64,000 bases of DNA, from contig NZ_AP027060.1 of NCBI RefSeq assembly GCF_030295325.1, positions 62,001-126,000 on the forward strand, given 5' to 3'. This document shows, in pieces, positions 52,998-62,071 of this stretch. A program made the translations under genes and the position numbers. The notes under the pieces are model-generated. The model had not been told where the DNA came from and ran no database searches. It worked only from the letters and a program-made list of their open reading frames with translations. The first letter of the stretch is position 1; each line of letters opens with the position of its first letter. The stretch comes from Haliovirga abyssi. GTDB lineage: Bacteria > Fusobacteriota > Fusobacteriia > Fusobacteriales > Haliovirgaceae.

Positions 52998-54260
52998 ATG
53001 AAAAAGATAGTGTTTTTATTTTTAATATTTTCTAATCTAATCTTTGCAGAAGAACTTGTTTTAAAAGAGATGCAAATAATCCCACCAAAACTTCAAGTAA
53101 GAGAGAATATCTCAAACGTCGAACATATATTTATAATAAAAAATAGAAAAGGAAAATATTATATTGAAGTTTTTTATAAAAAAGGAAAGTCAATATATAA
53201 AAAAACAATACCAGTAGAAAAAAAGATAGTTTCAGAAATTTTTCTTAATAAAGAATATTCAGATAATTTAAGTTACGAAACTGAAAAAGATAAAAATATT
53301 ATCGTTTATGGGACGACATTATATTCAGCTTCCACAGCATTTTTATTAATTATTGATACCAATAGAGAAAAGGTAGCTTTTGCAACTTCTGCAGTTGCAG
53401 GATGGGGTTCTTATATTTATTTAAATAAATTAGCAGATAGAGGAACTTTTTACAAACGCGATTTTATAAATATGTCTCTTGCAGGATTGTCAACTACAAT
53501 TGAATTATATGATATTTTAAGAGGAACATATGGAGAATTAAATAAAGAAAGAGTAAAATTTATGATTGGAACAGGATATGCTGCTTATCTTTATACAAAA
53601 AAAATATCAGATAAATATAAAATAAATAGAACTGCTTTTTCTATAGGAACAGAATGGATGTTTATTTCGAGATTTCAAAATAGTTTTTTAGTAAATGAAA
53701 AACAGCTTAGTGAAAGAAACTATTATAGGATTAATGCTGTTGTTAATCCTATAGTTTTTTATTCTGGTTTGCAATATGGAATGAAATATAGGCTTTCAAT
53801 GGGAGCATATGGAATTTTAGATAATTATTCATTATCTTTAAGAAATATACTTTTAGAAATACCTGTAGATGCACGAGTAAAAGCTGGAATTAGCTCAATT
53901 GGAGCAGTCACTCCATATATATTAGGCAAAAATATAGAAGAAAAAATAAAATTTAGAAAAAATGATTGGTTTTTAGCAAAAGCCTCACAAGGACTTGGTT
54001 GGCTTACGGGGTTAGCAATTACAGGCCTTTTTGAGGATAAAATGGAAGAAGGACAAGCTAGAACGTTCTTAAATGTATCAACTTCACTTGGTGTTATTGG
54101 GGCAACCTATTATACAACAAAACTTTTTGAAAATAGAAATGAAAAAATAGGTTCAGAAAAATTAGATTTGTCAGATTATATTGATATTAATCCAATAGGC
54201 ATTTTAAGTGCAATGAATAAATTAGAAGGTAATTGGCCAATTTTTACAATACATTTTTAA
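52998..54260 (+). CDS. Exported envelope protein of unknown function
   Basis: This protein of about 420 residues has a signal peptide (MKKIVFLFLIFSNLIFA, residues 1-17). A small soluble domain (about 18-95) is followed by a long stretch alternating short hydrophobic and polar segments (about 100-385, for example GTTLYSASTAFLLIID and LGWLTGLAITGLFEDK). The last residues are IFTIHF; a terminal Phe is typical of outer-membrane beta-barrel proteins, but the Gly/Ala-rich segments could equally be helical. I do not recognise a family. The ATG at 52998 follows GAGGTGAT and is preferred over an upstream ATG (52989). It is monocistronic. Confidence 0.65.
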   Translation: MKKIVFLFLIFSNLIFAEELVLKEMQIIPPKLQVRENISNVEHIFIIKNRKGKYYIEVFYKKGKSIYKKTIPVEKKIVSEIFLNKEYSDNLSYETEKDKNIIVYGTTLYSASTAFLLIIDTNREKVAFATSAVAGWGSYIYLNKLADRGTFYKRDFINMSLAGLSTTIELYDILRGTYGELNKERVKFMIGTGYAAYLYTKKISDKYKINRTAFSIGTEWMFISRFQNSFLVNEKQLSERNYYRINAVVNPIVFYSGLQYGMKYRLSMGAYGILDNYSLSLRNILLEIPVDARVKAGISSIGAVTPYILGKNIEEKIKFRKNDWFLAKASQGLGWLTGLAITGLFEDKMEEGQARTFLNVSTSLGVIGATYYTTKLFENRNEKIGSEKLDLSDYIDINPIGILSAMNKLEGNWPIFTIHF

Positions 54261-54385
54261 TAATTGGTTGATTGATCTGCCTTTTGTTATATACTTTTCA
54301 AATCACGATTAAGGTGCTAGGTACTTTTAGTTTGATATATACACATCTGAACTGTAACAATCCCTTAATATTTTTTATAATTTTT

Positions 54386-54414
54386 TTGACTTGTTTATTG
54401 TTTTGTGATATACT
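54386..54414 (+). promoter_or_regulatory. Promoter of the SulP-family transporter gene
   Basis: TTGACT (54386-54391) and TATACT (54409-54414) are separated by exactly 17 bp. The transcript start would lie just before the family A palindrome, giving a leader of about 160 bases. Confidence 0.7.
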
Positions 54415-54434
54415 TTTTCTTCGCTTTTGTATAA

Positions 54435-54539
54435 CTAGGAACGGCTTAAAAATAACCTTATGATTTTGTTATAAAATACGCAACGATTTAAGCGTTTTTA
54501 TAACAAAATACAAGAAACTTATTTTTTAAACGTTCCTAA
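54435..54539. repeat. MITE-like palindromic element, family A, best preserved copy
   Basis: Inverted termini are CTAGGAACGGCTTAAAAATAA and TTATTTTTTAAACGTTCCTA, with the central ATTTTGTTATAAAATACGC and GCGTTTTTATAACAAAAT arms. The whole 105-bp unit can fold into one hairpin. It matches 4491-4600 in the same orientation and 44692-44896 in reverse. Confidence 0.8.
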
Positions 54540-54579
54540 TGTGTTATGCACATTAAAATAAATTTTTTAAGGAGAGTAT

Positions 54580-56121
54580 ATGTTTTTTGATGTTTTAAAG
54601 AAAAAATTAAATGCGAAAGATGAAATTCTTTCAGGATTAACAGTTGCATTAGCATTAATTCCAGAAGCTATTGCATTTTCATTTGTAGCAGGAGTTTCAC
54701 CTTTGGTTGGACTTTATGCTGCGTTTATTATGGGACTTATTACTGCTGTTTTTGGTGGACGACCAGGTATGATTTCAGGAGCTACTGGCTCTATGGCAGT
54801 GGTATTTGTGGCTTTAGTTAGTACATATGGGACACAATATCTATTTGCAACAGTGATATTAGTTGGTATAATTCAAATTTTAATTGGTGTTTTTAAATTG
54901 GGTAAATTCGCAAGAATAATTCCACATCCAGTTATGTTAGGATTTGTAAATGGATTAGCCATTGTTATTTTTAGAGCACAGCTTGGACAATTTAAAGTTG
55001 ATGTTAATGGTAAATCAATGTGGATGACTGGTTCAACTTTATATATAATGTTAGGATTAGTAATTTTAACTATGTTAATTATATATTTTTTGCCAAAATT
55101 AACAAAAGCAGTTCCTTCATCTTTAGCTGCTATTATAACTGTTACTTTAATTAGTCTTTGGTTAAGTAAATCTGGATTTAATATCCCAAATGTAAAAGAT
55201 TTTGCAAAAGGTGGAATTTCTGGGGCTTTTCCTCAATTTAGTTTACCAAAAGTACCTTTTAATTTAAAAACATTGGAGATTATCTTTCCATTTGCTTTGA
55301 CAGCTGCTTTAGTTGGACTTATTGAATCTTTGCTTACATTAACTTTGATTGATGAGCTTACAGATACAAGAGGACGAAGTAATAAAGAGTGTATTGGGCA
55401 GGGTGCTGGAAATATGCTTTGCGGAGTATTTGGTGGAATGGGCGGTTGTGCTATGATTGGGCAAAGTATTATCAATGTAACCTCTGGTGGAAGAAAAAGA
55501 TTATCTGGAATAGTGGCAGCTATTTCATTACTTTTATTTGTAATGTTTGGCTCTTCGTTAATTGAAATAATTCCATTAGCTGCATTAGTTGGAGTTATGT
55601 TTATGGTTGTAATAGGAACTTTTGAATGGGAGTCTTTAAAATTAGGAAATAAAATACCTTTAAAAGATGTTATTGTTATAATTATAGTTATGATAATAAC
55701 AGTTGTTCATGATTTAGCTCTTGCCGTTATTGTGGGTGTTATCCTTTCAGCTTTAATATTTGCTTGGGAAAAAGGGAAACAAATATCAGCTACTATTTTT
55801 ATGAGAGATGATGGAATAAAAGTATATAGATTAGACGGTCCATTGTTTTTTGCTTCTGCAACTTGTTTTAAAAATATATTTGATATAAAAAATGATCCAA
55901 AGGAGATAATGATTGATTTTAAAAACTCACACATTATGGATCATTCAGCTATAGAAGCTATAAATTCAATAACAAAAAAATATAAAGAAAACAATAAAAA
56001 GCTTCATTTGAAACATTTGAGCCCTGATTGTTTACAATTATTAAATAACGCAGAAGAAATTATTGATGTAAATATTTTAGAAGATCCTAAATATTACATT
56101 GCAGATGATACTTTAGCATAA
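54580..56121 (+). CDS. SulP-family anion transporter with STAS domain
   Basis: This 513-residue inner-membrane transporter has ten or more hydrophobic segments. The SulP signature region near the N-terminus is VALALIPEAIAFSFVAGVSP (residues about 22-41), followed by GGRPGMISGATGSMAVVF. A cytoplasmic STAS domain (about 410-513, KVYRLDGPLFFASATCFKNI and IMDHSAIEAIN) follows. SulP/SLC26 proteins move sulfate, bicarbonate or other anions; the substrate cannot be deduced. The ATG follows AAGGAG. It is monocistronic, with a strong promoter, a palindromic element in the leader and its own terminator. Confidence 0.9.
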   Translation: MFFDVLKKKLNAKDEILSGLTVALALIPEAIAFSFVAGVSPLVGLYAAFIMGLITAVFGGRPGMISGATGSMAVVFVALVSTYGTQYLFATVILVGIIQILIGVFKLGKFARIIPHPVMLGFVNGLAIVIFRAQLGQFKVDVNGKSMWMTGSTLYIMLGLVILTMLIIYFLPKLTKAVPSSLAAIITVTLISLWLSKSGFNIPNVKDFAKGGISGAFPQFSLPKVPFNLKTLEIIFPFALTAALVGLIESLLTLTLIDELTDTRGRSNKECIGQGAGNMLCGVFGGMGGCAMIGQSIINVTSGGRKRLSGIVAAISLLLFVMFGSSLIEIIPLAALVGVMFMVVIGTFEWESLKLGNKIPLKDVIVIIIVMIITVVHDLALAVIVGVILSALIFAWEKGKQISATIFMRDDGIKVYRLDGPLFFASATCFKNIFDIKNDPKEIMIDFKNSHIMDHSAIEAINSITKKYKENNKKLHLKHLSPDCLQLLNNAEEIIDVNILEDPKYYIADDTLA

Positions 56122-56125
56122 AAGA

Positions 56126-56156
56126 AGAGACTACTGAAAAAGTGGTCTCTTTTTTG
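56126..56156 (+). terminator. Intrinsic terminator of the SulP gene
   Basis: AGAGACTACT pairs with AGTGGTCTCT (one G-T pair) around GAAAA, followed by TTTTTT. Confidence 0.8.
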
Positions 56157-56257
56157 GATTGGGTAGAGATAGGTTAAAATGATAGGGATTGTATGAAAAT
56201 CTTATCGTCCATAAAAACAAATATTCGGCGGCCATCCTAATCGCCTACAGTAAAATA

Positions 56258-56288
56258 TTGGGCAAAAAACCAAAAAATATGGTATAAT
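56258..56288 (+). promoter_or_regulatory. Promoter of the type I restriction operon
   Basis: A perfect extended -10 box (TGGTATAAT, TATAAT at 56283-56288) lies 37 bases before the hsdR start. A -35-like TTGGGC (56258) is two bases too far, but an extended -10 box can compensate. Confidence 0.55.
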
Positions 56289-56324
56289 ATTTAGAAATTG
56301 TTGCTTTGAGGAGGGATTTAATTT

Positions 56325-59300
56325 ATGAAAAGTAATTTTGAATTTTTGATTGCAGATTGGCCAACTTTAGCCAATTTAGGAGAGTTTGCAGAAAAGAATT
56401 TATTTATTGATTCAAATACAACATTGATAAAATTAAGAGTTTTAGCAGAAAATATAGCAAAATTAATAATTAAGGAAGAAAATTTAATTGATCCTGAAAG
56501 CAATAATCAAATTGATAGATTAAAATTGTTAAAAAGAGAAGATTTACTAGAAAGAGAAATTGAAGAAATTTTTCATAGTTTAAGAATAATAGGAAACAAA
56601 GCTACTCACGAAGGATATTCTTCATTTGATGATGCAGATACTTATTTATCAATGGCTGTTAAATTGTCTGCTTGGTTTAAGGAAGTTTATGGAAGTGATT
56701 TAACTTTTGATTCTGAAACAACAATTTATAAAACACCTGAAAAATTTGAATTAACTTCTGATTATGAAAAACTAAAAAAGGAAAATGAAAAATTATCAAA
56801 AGAATTTAATGAATTAAAAGCAGTAAACAGATCAATTAGAAATAAAGAAGAAAAGAAGATCATCTCAATTAAAGCTGTACAGAAAATTAAATTTGATGAA
56901 AAAGAAACAAGAAAAATTATTGATGAACAATTAAAGAGTGTAGGGTGGGAAGCTGATAGTGGAAATTTAAGATTTTCAAAAGGAACAAGACCAGAAAAAG
57001 GAAGAAACATAGCTATTGCAGAGTGGCCAACATCGAAGATGAGAGTTGACTATGCACTATTTATTGGCTTGGAGTTTGTAGGAGTAATAGAAGCCAAAAA
57101 GAAATCAACTGATGTAATATCAGTTTTAAATGAATCAAAAATCTACTCTGAAAAAGCAAGAATTATAGATAATGAAAAATTTGTAAAAGGAGCACCTTTT
57201 AATAAATATAATATTCCTTTTATGTTTGCAGCTAATGGAAGAGAATATAATAAAACAATTGAAGAAAAATCGGGCATCTGGTTTTTAAATGGAAGAAAAC
57301 CTACTAATCACCCAAAAGCATTAAAAAATTGGTATTCTCCACGTGATATTGAGGAATTATTAAGTAAAAATATTGATGACGGAAACAAGAAACTTGAAGA
57401 GGAACCTTTTAATTATTTGAAATCAAAAGAAGGTTTAGGATTAAGATATTATCAAGTAGAAGCAATACAAGAGGTAGAAAAAGCAATTGTAGAAGGAAAA
57501 GATAAAATATTGCTTACAATGGCAACTGGCACAGGAAAAACAAGAACTGCAATAGCTTTAATTTATAGATTACTAAAAAGTGGAAGATTTAAAAGGATAT
57601 TATTTCTAGTAGATAGAGCAAGTTTAGGGAATCAGGCAGGAGATAGCTTCAAAGAAGCTAAAATGGAAGATTTACAAACTTTTGCACAAATTTATGATGT
57701 AAAAGAAATAAAAGATAAAGAGCTTGAAGATACAACAAAAGTACATATTGCAACAATTCAAGGATTAGTAAGAAGAATTATATATAGTAATGATAATGAA
57801 TTAAAACCAAGTGTGGGTCAATATGATTGTATAATTATTGATGAAGCACATAGAGGTTATATTTTAGATAAAGAGATGGAAGAAGAGGAAGTGAATTTTA
57901 AAAATCAAAATGATTATGTAAGTAAATATAGAACAGCTATAGAGTATTTTGAGGCAGTTAAAATTGGATTGACTGCAACTCCCGCATTGCATACTGTAGA
58001 CATATTTGGACATAGTGTTTATGAGTACAGTTATAGACAAGCAGTAATAGATGGAAACTTAGTTGACCACGAACCACCTGTAATTATTGAAACAGAGTTA
58101 AATACAAATGGTATGGTTTGGCAAGTTGGAGAGGAAGTATCTGTTTATAATAGAAAAGAAGGGAAAGTTGAAAAAGAAAGACTAGATGATGAATTAAAAA
58201 TAGAAATAGAAGGTTTTAATAGAAGAGTAATAACAAAAAATTTTAATAGAACTGTTATAAAAGAATTAGTAAAATATTTAAACCCAGAATCAGAAGAAAA
58301 AACATTAATATTTGCAGCAACAGATGAACACGCTGATATGATAGTAAAAATATTGAAAGAAGAATTTGAAGAATTAGGTTGGGAAATATATGATAATTCT
58401 ATTCAAAAAATAACTGGGTATCTTGGAAAAGGACAAGAAGAAGCTATCAAAAGATTTAAAAATGAAAAATTGCCTAATATTGTTGTAACTGTGGATTTAC
58501 TTACTACAGGAATTAACGTACCTGAAATATGTAACTTGGTATTTATAAGAAGAGTAAAATCAAGGATTTTGTATGAACAAATGATAGGGAGAGCAACAAG
58601 ATTATGTGATAAAATAGGGAAAACTCATTTTAAAATATTTGATACAGTTGGAGTATATGATTCGTTAAAAGATTATACAGATATGAAGCCGATAGTACAA
58701 AATCCTAATCAAAATTTTGAGAAAATGATAGGTGAAATAGAGTTAATAGAAAAAAAAGAACATTTAAATAAAAAGAGAGAAGAAATCATTGCAAAAATAC
58801 AAAGAAAAAAGAAATTAATTGAAAAACAGGAGTTAGAAGAATATTTTAAATTGAAATCAGGAAATAAAACACCAGAAGAATATATTGAAGAAATAAAAAA
58901 GATGCCAGTAGAAGATGCAACTAAAAAATTAATGGATGATATTGAACTATTTAGATATTTAGACACAGTAAAATATTTACCTCAAAAACAATATATTTCG
59001 AATCATAAAGATGCAATAATTGAAGTGAAAAGAGGATATGGGAAAAAAAATAAAAAGCCAGATGATTATTTGGAATCTTTTAAAAAGTTTATAATTGAAA
59101 ACAGTGATAAAATTGAAGCTCTGAAATTATTAAAAACAGCACCAACTAAAATAACTAGGCAACAATTAAGAGGGCTTAAATTAATACTTACAGAAAAAGA
59201 TTTTTCAGAAACATATTTGAACTCTGCATATAAGGATTTAAAAAATGAAGAAATATTAGCAGATATAATAAGTTTCATAAAAAACGCTATTGATAATGAA

Positions 59301-59561
59301 CCGTTAATAAATCATGAGGATAGAATTAAACTTGCAGTAAATAAAATCAGACAAAAAAAACAGTGGAACGCTTTACAAAAGAAATGGTTAGATATAATAG
59401 AAAAACAGTTGTTAGTTGAAAATATAATGCAAAAAGAAGATTTTGATAAATCAGCATTTAAAAATCAAGGTGGATTTAAAAAGATAGATAAAATATTTAA
59501 TGGAGAATTAGAAAGTATAATAGATGAATTAAACAAATATTTATTTAATATTTCAGCATAG
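56325..59561 (+). CDS. hsdR: Type I restriction endonuclease subunit R (EcoEI-like, with DUF4145)
   Basis: The 1078 residues start with a DUF4145 domain (about 1-140), then a coiled linker. The restriction nuclease domain follows (about 185-330; MRVDYALFIGLEFVGVIEAK with the Asp and ExK catalytic elements). An SF2 translocase has Walker A TMATGTGKTRTAIALI, DEAH box IIIDEAHRGY, motif III GLTATPALH and motif VI QMIGRATRLC. The C-terminal EcoEI_R_C-type region contains APTKITRQQLRGLKLIL. The complex cuts DNA lacking the cognate methylation after translocation. The ATG follows GAGGAGGG. It is the first gene of hsdR-hsdM-yhcG-hsdS, with hsdM nine bases downstream. All catalytic motifs are intact. 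Confidence 0.95.
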   Translation: MKSNFEFLIADWPTLANLGEFAEKNLFIDSNTTLIKLRVLAENIAKLIIKEENLIDPESNNQIDRLKLLKREDLLEREIEEIFHSLRIIGNKATHEGYSSFDDADTYLSMAVKLSAWFKEVYGSDLTFDSETTIYKTPEKFELTSDYEKLKKENEKLSKEFNELKAVNRSIRNKEEKKIISIKAVQKIKFDEKETRKIIDEQLKSVGWEADSGNLRFSKGTRPEKGRNIAIAEWPTSKMRVDYALFIGLEFVGVIEAKKKSTDVISVLNESKIYSEKARIIDNEKFVKGAPFNKYNIPFMFAANGREYNKTIEEKSGIWFLNGRKPTNHPKALKNWYSPRDIEELLSKNIDDGNKKLEEEPFNYLKSKEGLGLRYYQVEAIQEVEKAIVEGKDKILLTMATGTGKTRTAIALIYRLLKSGRFKRILFLVDRASLGNQAGDSFKEAKMEDLQTFAQIYDVKEIKDKELEDTTKVHIATIQGLVRRIIYSNDNELKPSVGQYDCIIIDEAHRGYILDKEMEEEEVNFKNQNDYVSKYRTAIEYFEAVKIGLTATPALHTVDIFGHSVYEYSYRQAVIDGNLVDHEPPVIIETELNTNGMVWQVGEEVSVYNRKEGKVEKERLDDELKIEIEGFNRRVITKNFNRTVIKELVKYLNPESEEKTLIFAATDEHADMIVKILKEEFEELGWEIYDNSIQKITGYLGKGQEEAIKRFKNEKLPNIVVTVDLLTTGINVPEICNLVFIRRVKSRILYEQMIGRATRLCDKIGKTHFKIFDTVGVYDSLKDYTDMKPIVQNPNQNFEKMIGEIELIEKKEHLNKKREEIIAKIQRKKKLIEKQELEEYFKLKSGNKTPEEYIEEIKKMPVEDATKKLMDDIELFRYLDTVKYLPQKQYISNHKDAIIEVKRGYGKKNKKPDDYLESFKKFIIENSDKIEALKLLKTAPTKITRQQLRGLKLILTEKDFSETYLNSAYKDLKNEEILADIISFIKNAIDNEPLINHEDRIKLAVNKIRQKKQWNALQKKWLDIIEKQLLVENIMQKEDFDKSAFKNQGGFKKIDKIFNGELESIIDELNKYLFNISA

Positions 59562-59570
59562 GAGGATTTT

Positions 59571-61004
59571 ATGGGAACTGTAGAAATAGTACAAAAATTA
59601 TGGAATTTATGTAATGTTTTGCGAGATGATGGGATTACTTATCATCAATATGTTACTGAACTTACTTATATACTTTTTTTGAAGATGATGAAAGAAACAG
59701 GGCAAGAAGAAATTGAAAGAAAAAATGGTGATATAGAAGTTAAAATACCGGAAGGTTATAGATGGGAAAATATCACAAAAGAATCAGGAATTGAGTTGAT
59801 GAAAAAGTATAAAAGTATACTTAGTTACTTGGGAGAGCATGGAGAAGGTAAAATTAAATATATTTACAATAAGGCAAATACAAATATTGAAGAACCGAGA
59901 AACCTTGAAAAAATAATAAGAGAAATTGATAAACTTGATTGGTATAATGCAAAAGAAGAAGGGTTAGGAAATCTGTATGAAGGTTTATTACAAAAAAATG
60001 CTGAAGAGAAAAAATCAGGTGCAGGGCAATATTTCACACCAAGAGTTTTAATTGATGTAATGGTAGAAATAACAAAGCCTGAGATTGGAGACAAATGTAA
60101 TGATCCCGCTGCTGGAACTTTTGGATTTATGATTGCTGCTGATAAATTCTTAAAAGAAAAGACAAGTGATTATTTAGAATTAGATGAAAAAAAACAAGAA
60201 TTTCAAATAAAAGAAGCATTTTCAGGTTGTGAACTTGTAAGCGATACTCATAGATTAGCTCTTATGAATGCAATGTTGCATGATATTGATGGCAATTTAT
60301 TATTTGGGGATACATTATCTAGTCTTGGAAAAAGTATGAAAGGTTATGATGTTGTTTTAACAAATCCTCCCTTTGGAACAAAAAAAGGTGGAGAACGACC
60401 AAGAAGAGATGATTTACCTTTTATTACTTCAAATAAACAGTTAAACTTTTTACAACATATTTATCGTTCTTTAAATACTAATGGAAAAGCTAGAGCAGCG
60501 GTTGTATTACCTGATAATGTTTTATTCCAAGATGGTGATGGAATGGAAATAAGAAAGAATTTATTAAATAAATGCAATCTTCATACAATATTAAGATTAC
60601 CAACTGGAATATTTTATGCACAAGGTGTAAAAACAAATGTTTTATTCTTAACAAGAGGTGTAAATGATAAAGATAATACAAAAGAGGTTTGGTATTATGA
60701 TTTAAGAACTAATATGCCTAACTTTGGGAAAACTAATCCATTAAAAAGAGAACATTTTAAAGATTTTGAAGAAACATTTATTAATCATAAAAGTGATAAA
60801 TGGACAAAATATACAATAGATGAGATTAAAAATAAAAATTATAATCTTGATTTAGGATTGCAAAAAGATGAAAATCAAATTGACCATGAGGACTTACCAA
60901 ATCCAATCGAAAGTGCAGAAGAAGCAATAGTAAAACTTGAACAGGCAGCAGATTTACTTCAAAGTGTTATTAAAGAACTTCGTTTAAGTGGAGTAGAACT
61001 ATAA
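59571..61004 (+). CDS. hsdM: Type I restriction-modification methyltransferase subunit M
   Basis: This 477-residue N6-adenine methyltransferase has an HsdM N-terminal helical domain (about 1-135, VTELTYILFLKMMKETG). SAM-binding follows with QYFTPRVLIDVMVEI and NDPAAGTFGFMIAADKFL. The catalytic motif IV is VVLTNPPFGTKKGG, and the terminal helices (about 440-477) dock HsdS. It methylates the sequence chosen by HsdS and protects host DNA. The ATG follows AGGAGG. Its stop codon shares one base with the yhcG start (TAATG). The typical LTPxRYVG tail is not obvious here, unlike in the remnant at 12760. Confidence 0.95.
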   Translation: MGTVEIVQKLWNLCNVLRDDGITYHQYVTELTYILFLKMMKETGQEEIERKNGDIEVKIPEGYRWENITKESGIELMKKYKSILSYLGEHGEGKIKYIYNKANTNIEEPRNLEKIIREIDKLDWYNAKEEGLGNLYEGLLQKNAEEKKSGAGQYFTPRVLIDVMVEITKPEIGDKCNDPAAGTFGFMIAADKFLKEKTSDYLELDEKKQEFQIKEAFSGCELVSDTHRLALMNAMLHDIDGNLLFGDTLSSLGKSMKGYDVVLTNPPFGTKKGGERPRRDDLPFITSNKQLNFLQHIYRSLNTNGKARAAVVLPDNVLFQDGDGMEIRKNLLNKCNLHTILRLPTGIFYAQGVKTNVLFLTRGVNDKDNTKEVWYYDLRTNMPNFGKTNPLKREHFKDFEETFINHKSDKWTKYTIDEIKNKNYNLDLGLQKDENQIDHEDLPNPIESAEEAIVKLEQAADLLQSVIKELRLSGVEL

Positions 61005-62071
61005 TGGGAACTATAATTGATAATATAGATTATAAAAACTGGATAAGTAATTTAAAACTAAAGTTTAGAAATTCACAGATAAAAGCAAGTATTTCTGTAA
61101 ACAGAGAGCTTTTAAATTTTTATTGGGAATTAGGAGAAGATATTACCAATATGCAGTTAAAGTATAAATGGGGAAGTAATTTTTTAAAAAATTTGAGTAG
61201 TGATTTAAAAAGAGAATTCCCTGAAATAAAAGGTTTTTCAGAAAGAAATCTCAAATATATAAGGCAATGGTATTTGTTTTGGAATAAAGATGAAATTGGG
61301 CAACAAGTTGTTGCCCAATTAAAAACGATACCTTGGGGAAGTAATATTGTGATAATTTCAAAATGTAATAATATAGAAGAAGCAACCTTTTATTTGAATA
61401 ATATATTGGAAAATGGATGGAGTAGAAGTGTTTTACTTCATCATATTAAGAGCAATTTATATAAGAGGGAAGGAAAAGCAATTACAAATTTTAAAGAGAC
61501 ACTACCTGAAATTTATTCTGATTTAGCCAATGAAACATTAAAAGATCCTTATAAATTTGATTTTCTTAATATAAGTAAAAAATATAGTGAAAGAGAACTT
61601 GAAAATGCTCTTGTGAAAAATATTATGAAATTTTTACTTGAGCTTGGGAAAGGATTTGCATTTATTGGGAATCAATATCATTTAGAATTGAGTGGAAAGG
61701 ATTATTATCTTGATTTGCTGTTTTACCATATAAAATTAAGATGTTATGTAGTAATTGAATTGAAAGTGGGAGAGTTTAAACCTGAATATGCAGGTAAAGT
61801 AAATTTTTATTTAACTCTTGTTGATGAAAAATTAAAAAATGAAACTGATAATCCTAGTATTGGAATTATTTTGTGTACTTCAAAAGATAAAATCACAGCA
61901 GAATATTCATTGAGAGAGATGATAAAACCAATAGGGGTAAGTGAATATGAGGTAATAGAAAAATTACCGAATGAGTTTAAAGATATTCTGCCTACAATAG
62001 AAGAATTTGAAGAAGAGTTTAAAAAGATAGAGTTGGCAGAAAAGGAGACAGAGTATGGCGAAGAAGAATAA
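61004..62071 (+). CDS. yhcG: YhcG/DUF1016-family PD-(D/E)XK nuclease domain protein inside the type I operon
   Basis: This 355-residue protein has DUF1016_N (NRELLNFYWELGEDI, FPEIKGFSERNLKYIRQW) and a C-terminal PD-(D/E)XK nuclease-like domain (GKGFAFIGNQYHLEL, YYLDLLFYHIKLRCYVVIEL, GEFKPEYAGK). The key Asp and ExK residues are present. It overlaps hsdM by one base and hsdS by 17, so it is made with the restriction enzyme subunits. DUF1016 proteins recur in type I loci; proposed roles include an accessory nuclease, and none is settled. A paralogue at 12921 sits in the same relative position in a ruined system, arguing for a specific functional link. Confidence 0.88.
   Translation: MGTIIDNIDYKNWISNLKLKFRNSQIKASISVNRELLNFYWELGEDITNMQLKYKWGSNFLKNLSSDLKREFPEIKGFSERNLKYIRQWYLFWNKDEIGQQVVAQLKTIPWGSNIVIISKCNNIEEATFYLNNILENGWSRSVLLHHIKSNLYKREGKAITNFKETLPEIYSDLANETLKDPYKFDFLNISKKYSERELENALVKNIMKFLLELGKGFAFIGNQYHLELSGKDYYLDLLFYHIKLRCYVVIELKVGEFKPEYAGKVNFYLTLVDEKLKNETDNPSIGIILCTSKDKITAEYSLREMIKPIGVSEYEVIEKLPNEFKDILPTIEEFEEEFKKIELAEKETEYGEEE

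Larger units (their letters stand above)
54261..54579. other. Intergenic region: promoter and palindromic leader of the SulP gene
   Basis: No credible gene is seen; a 63-codon hydrophobic frame (54272-54463) has no ribosome binding site and runs through the promoter and into a repeat. The region contains a strong promoter (54386-54414) and a family A element (54435-54539) that would form part of the mRNA leader. Confidence 0.6.

Noticed and set aside
54272-54463. 63-codon hydrophobic frame before the SulP gene
   Set aside because: It has no ribosome binding site, crosses the promoter and enters a repeat element.
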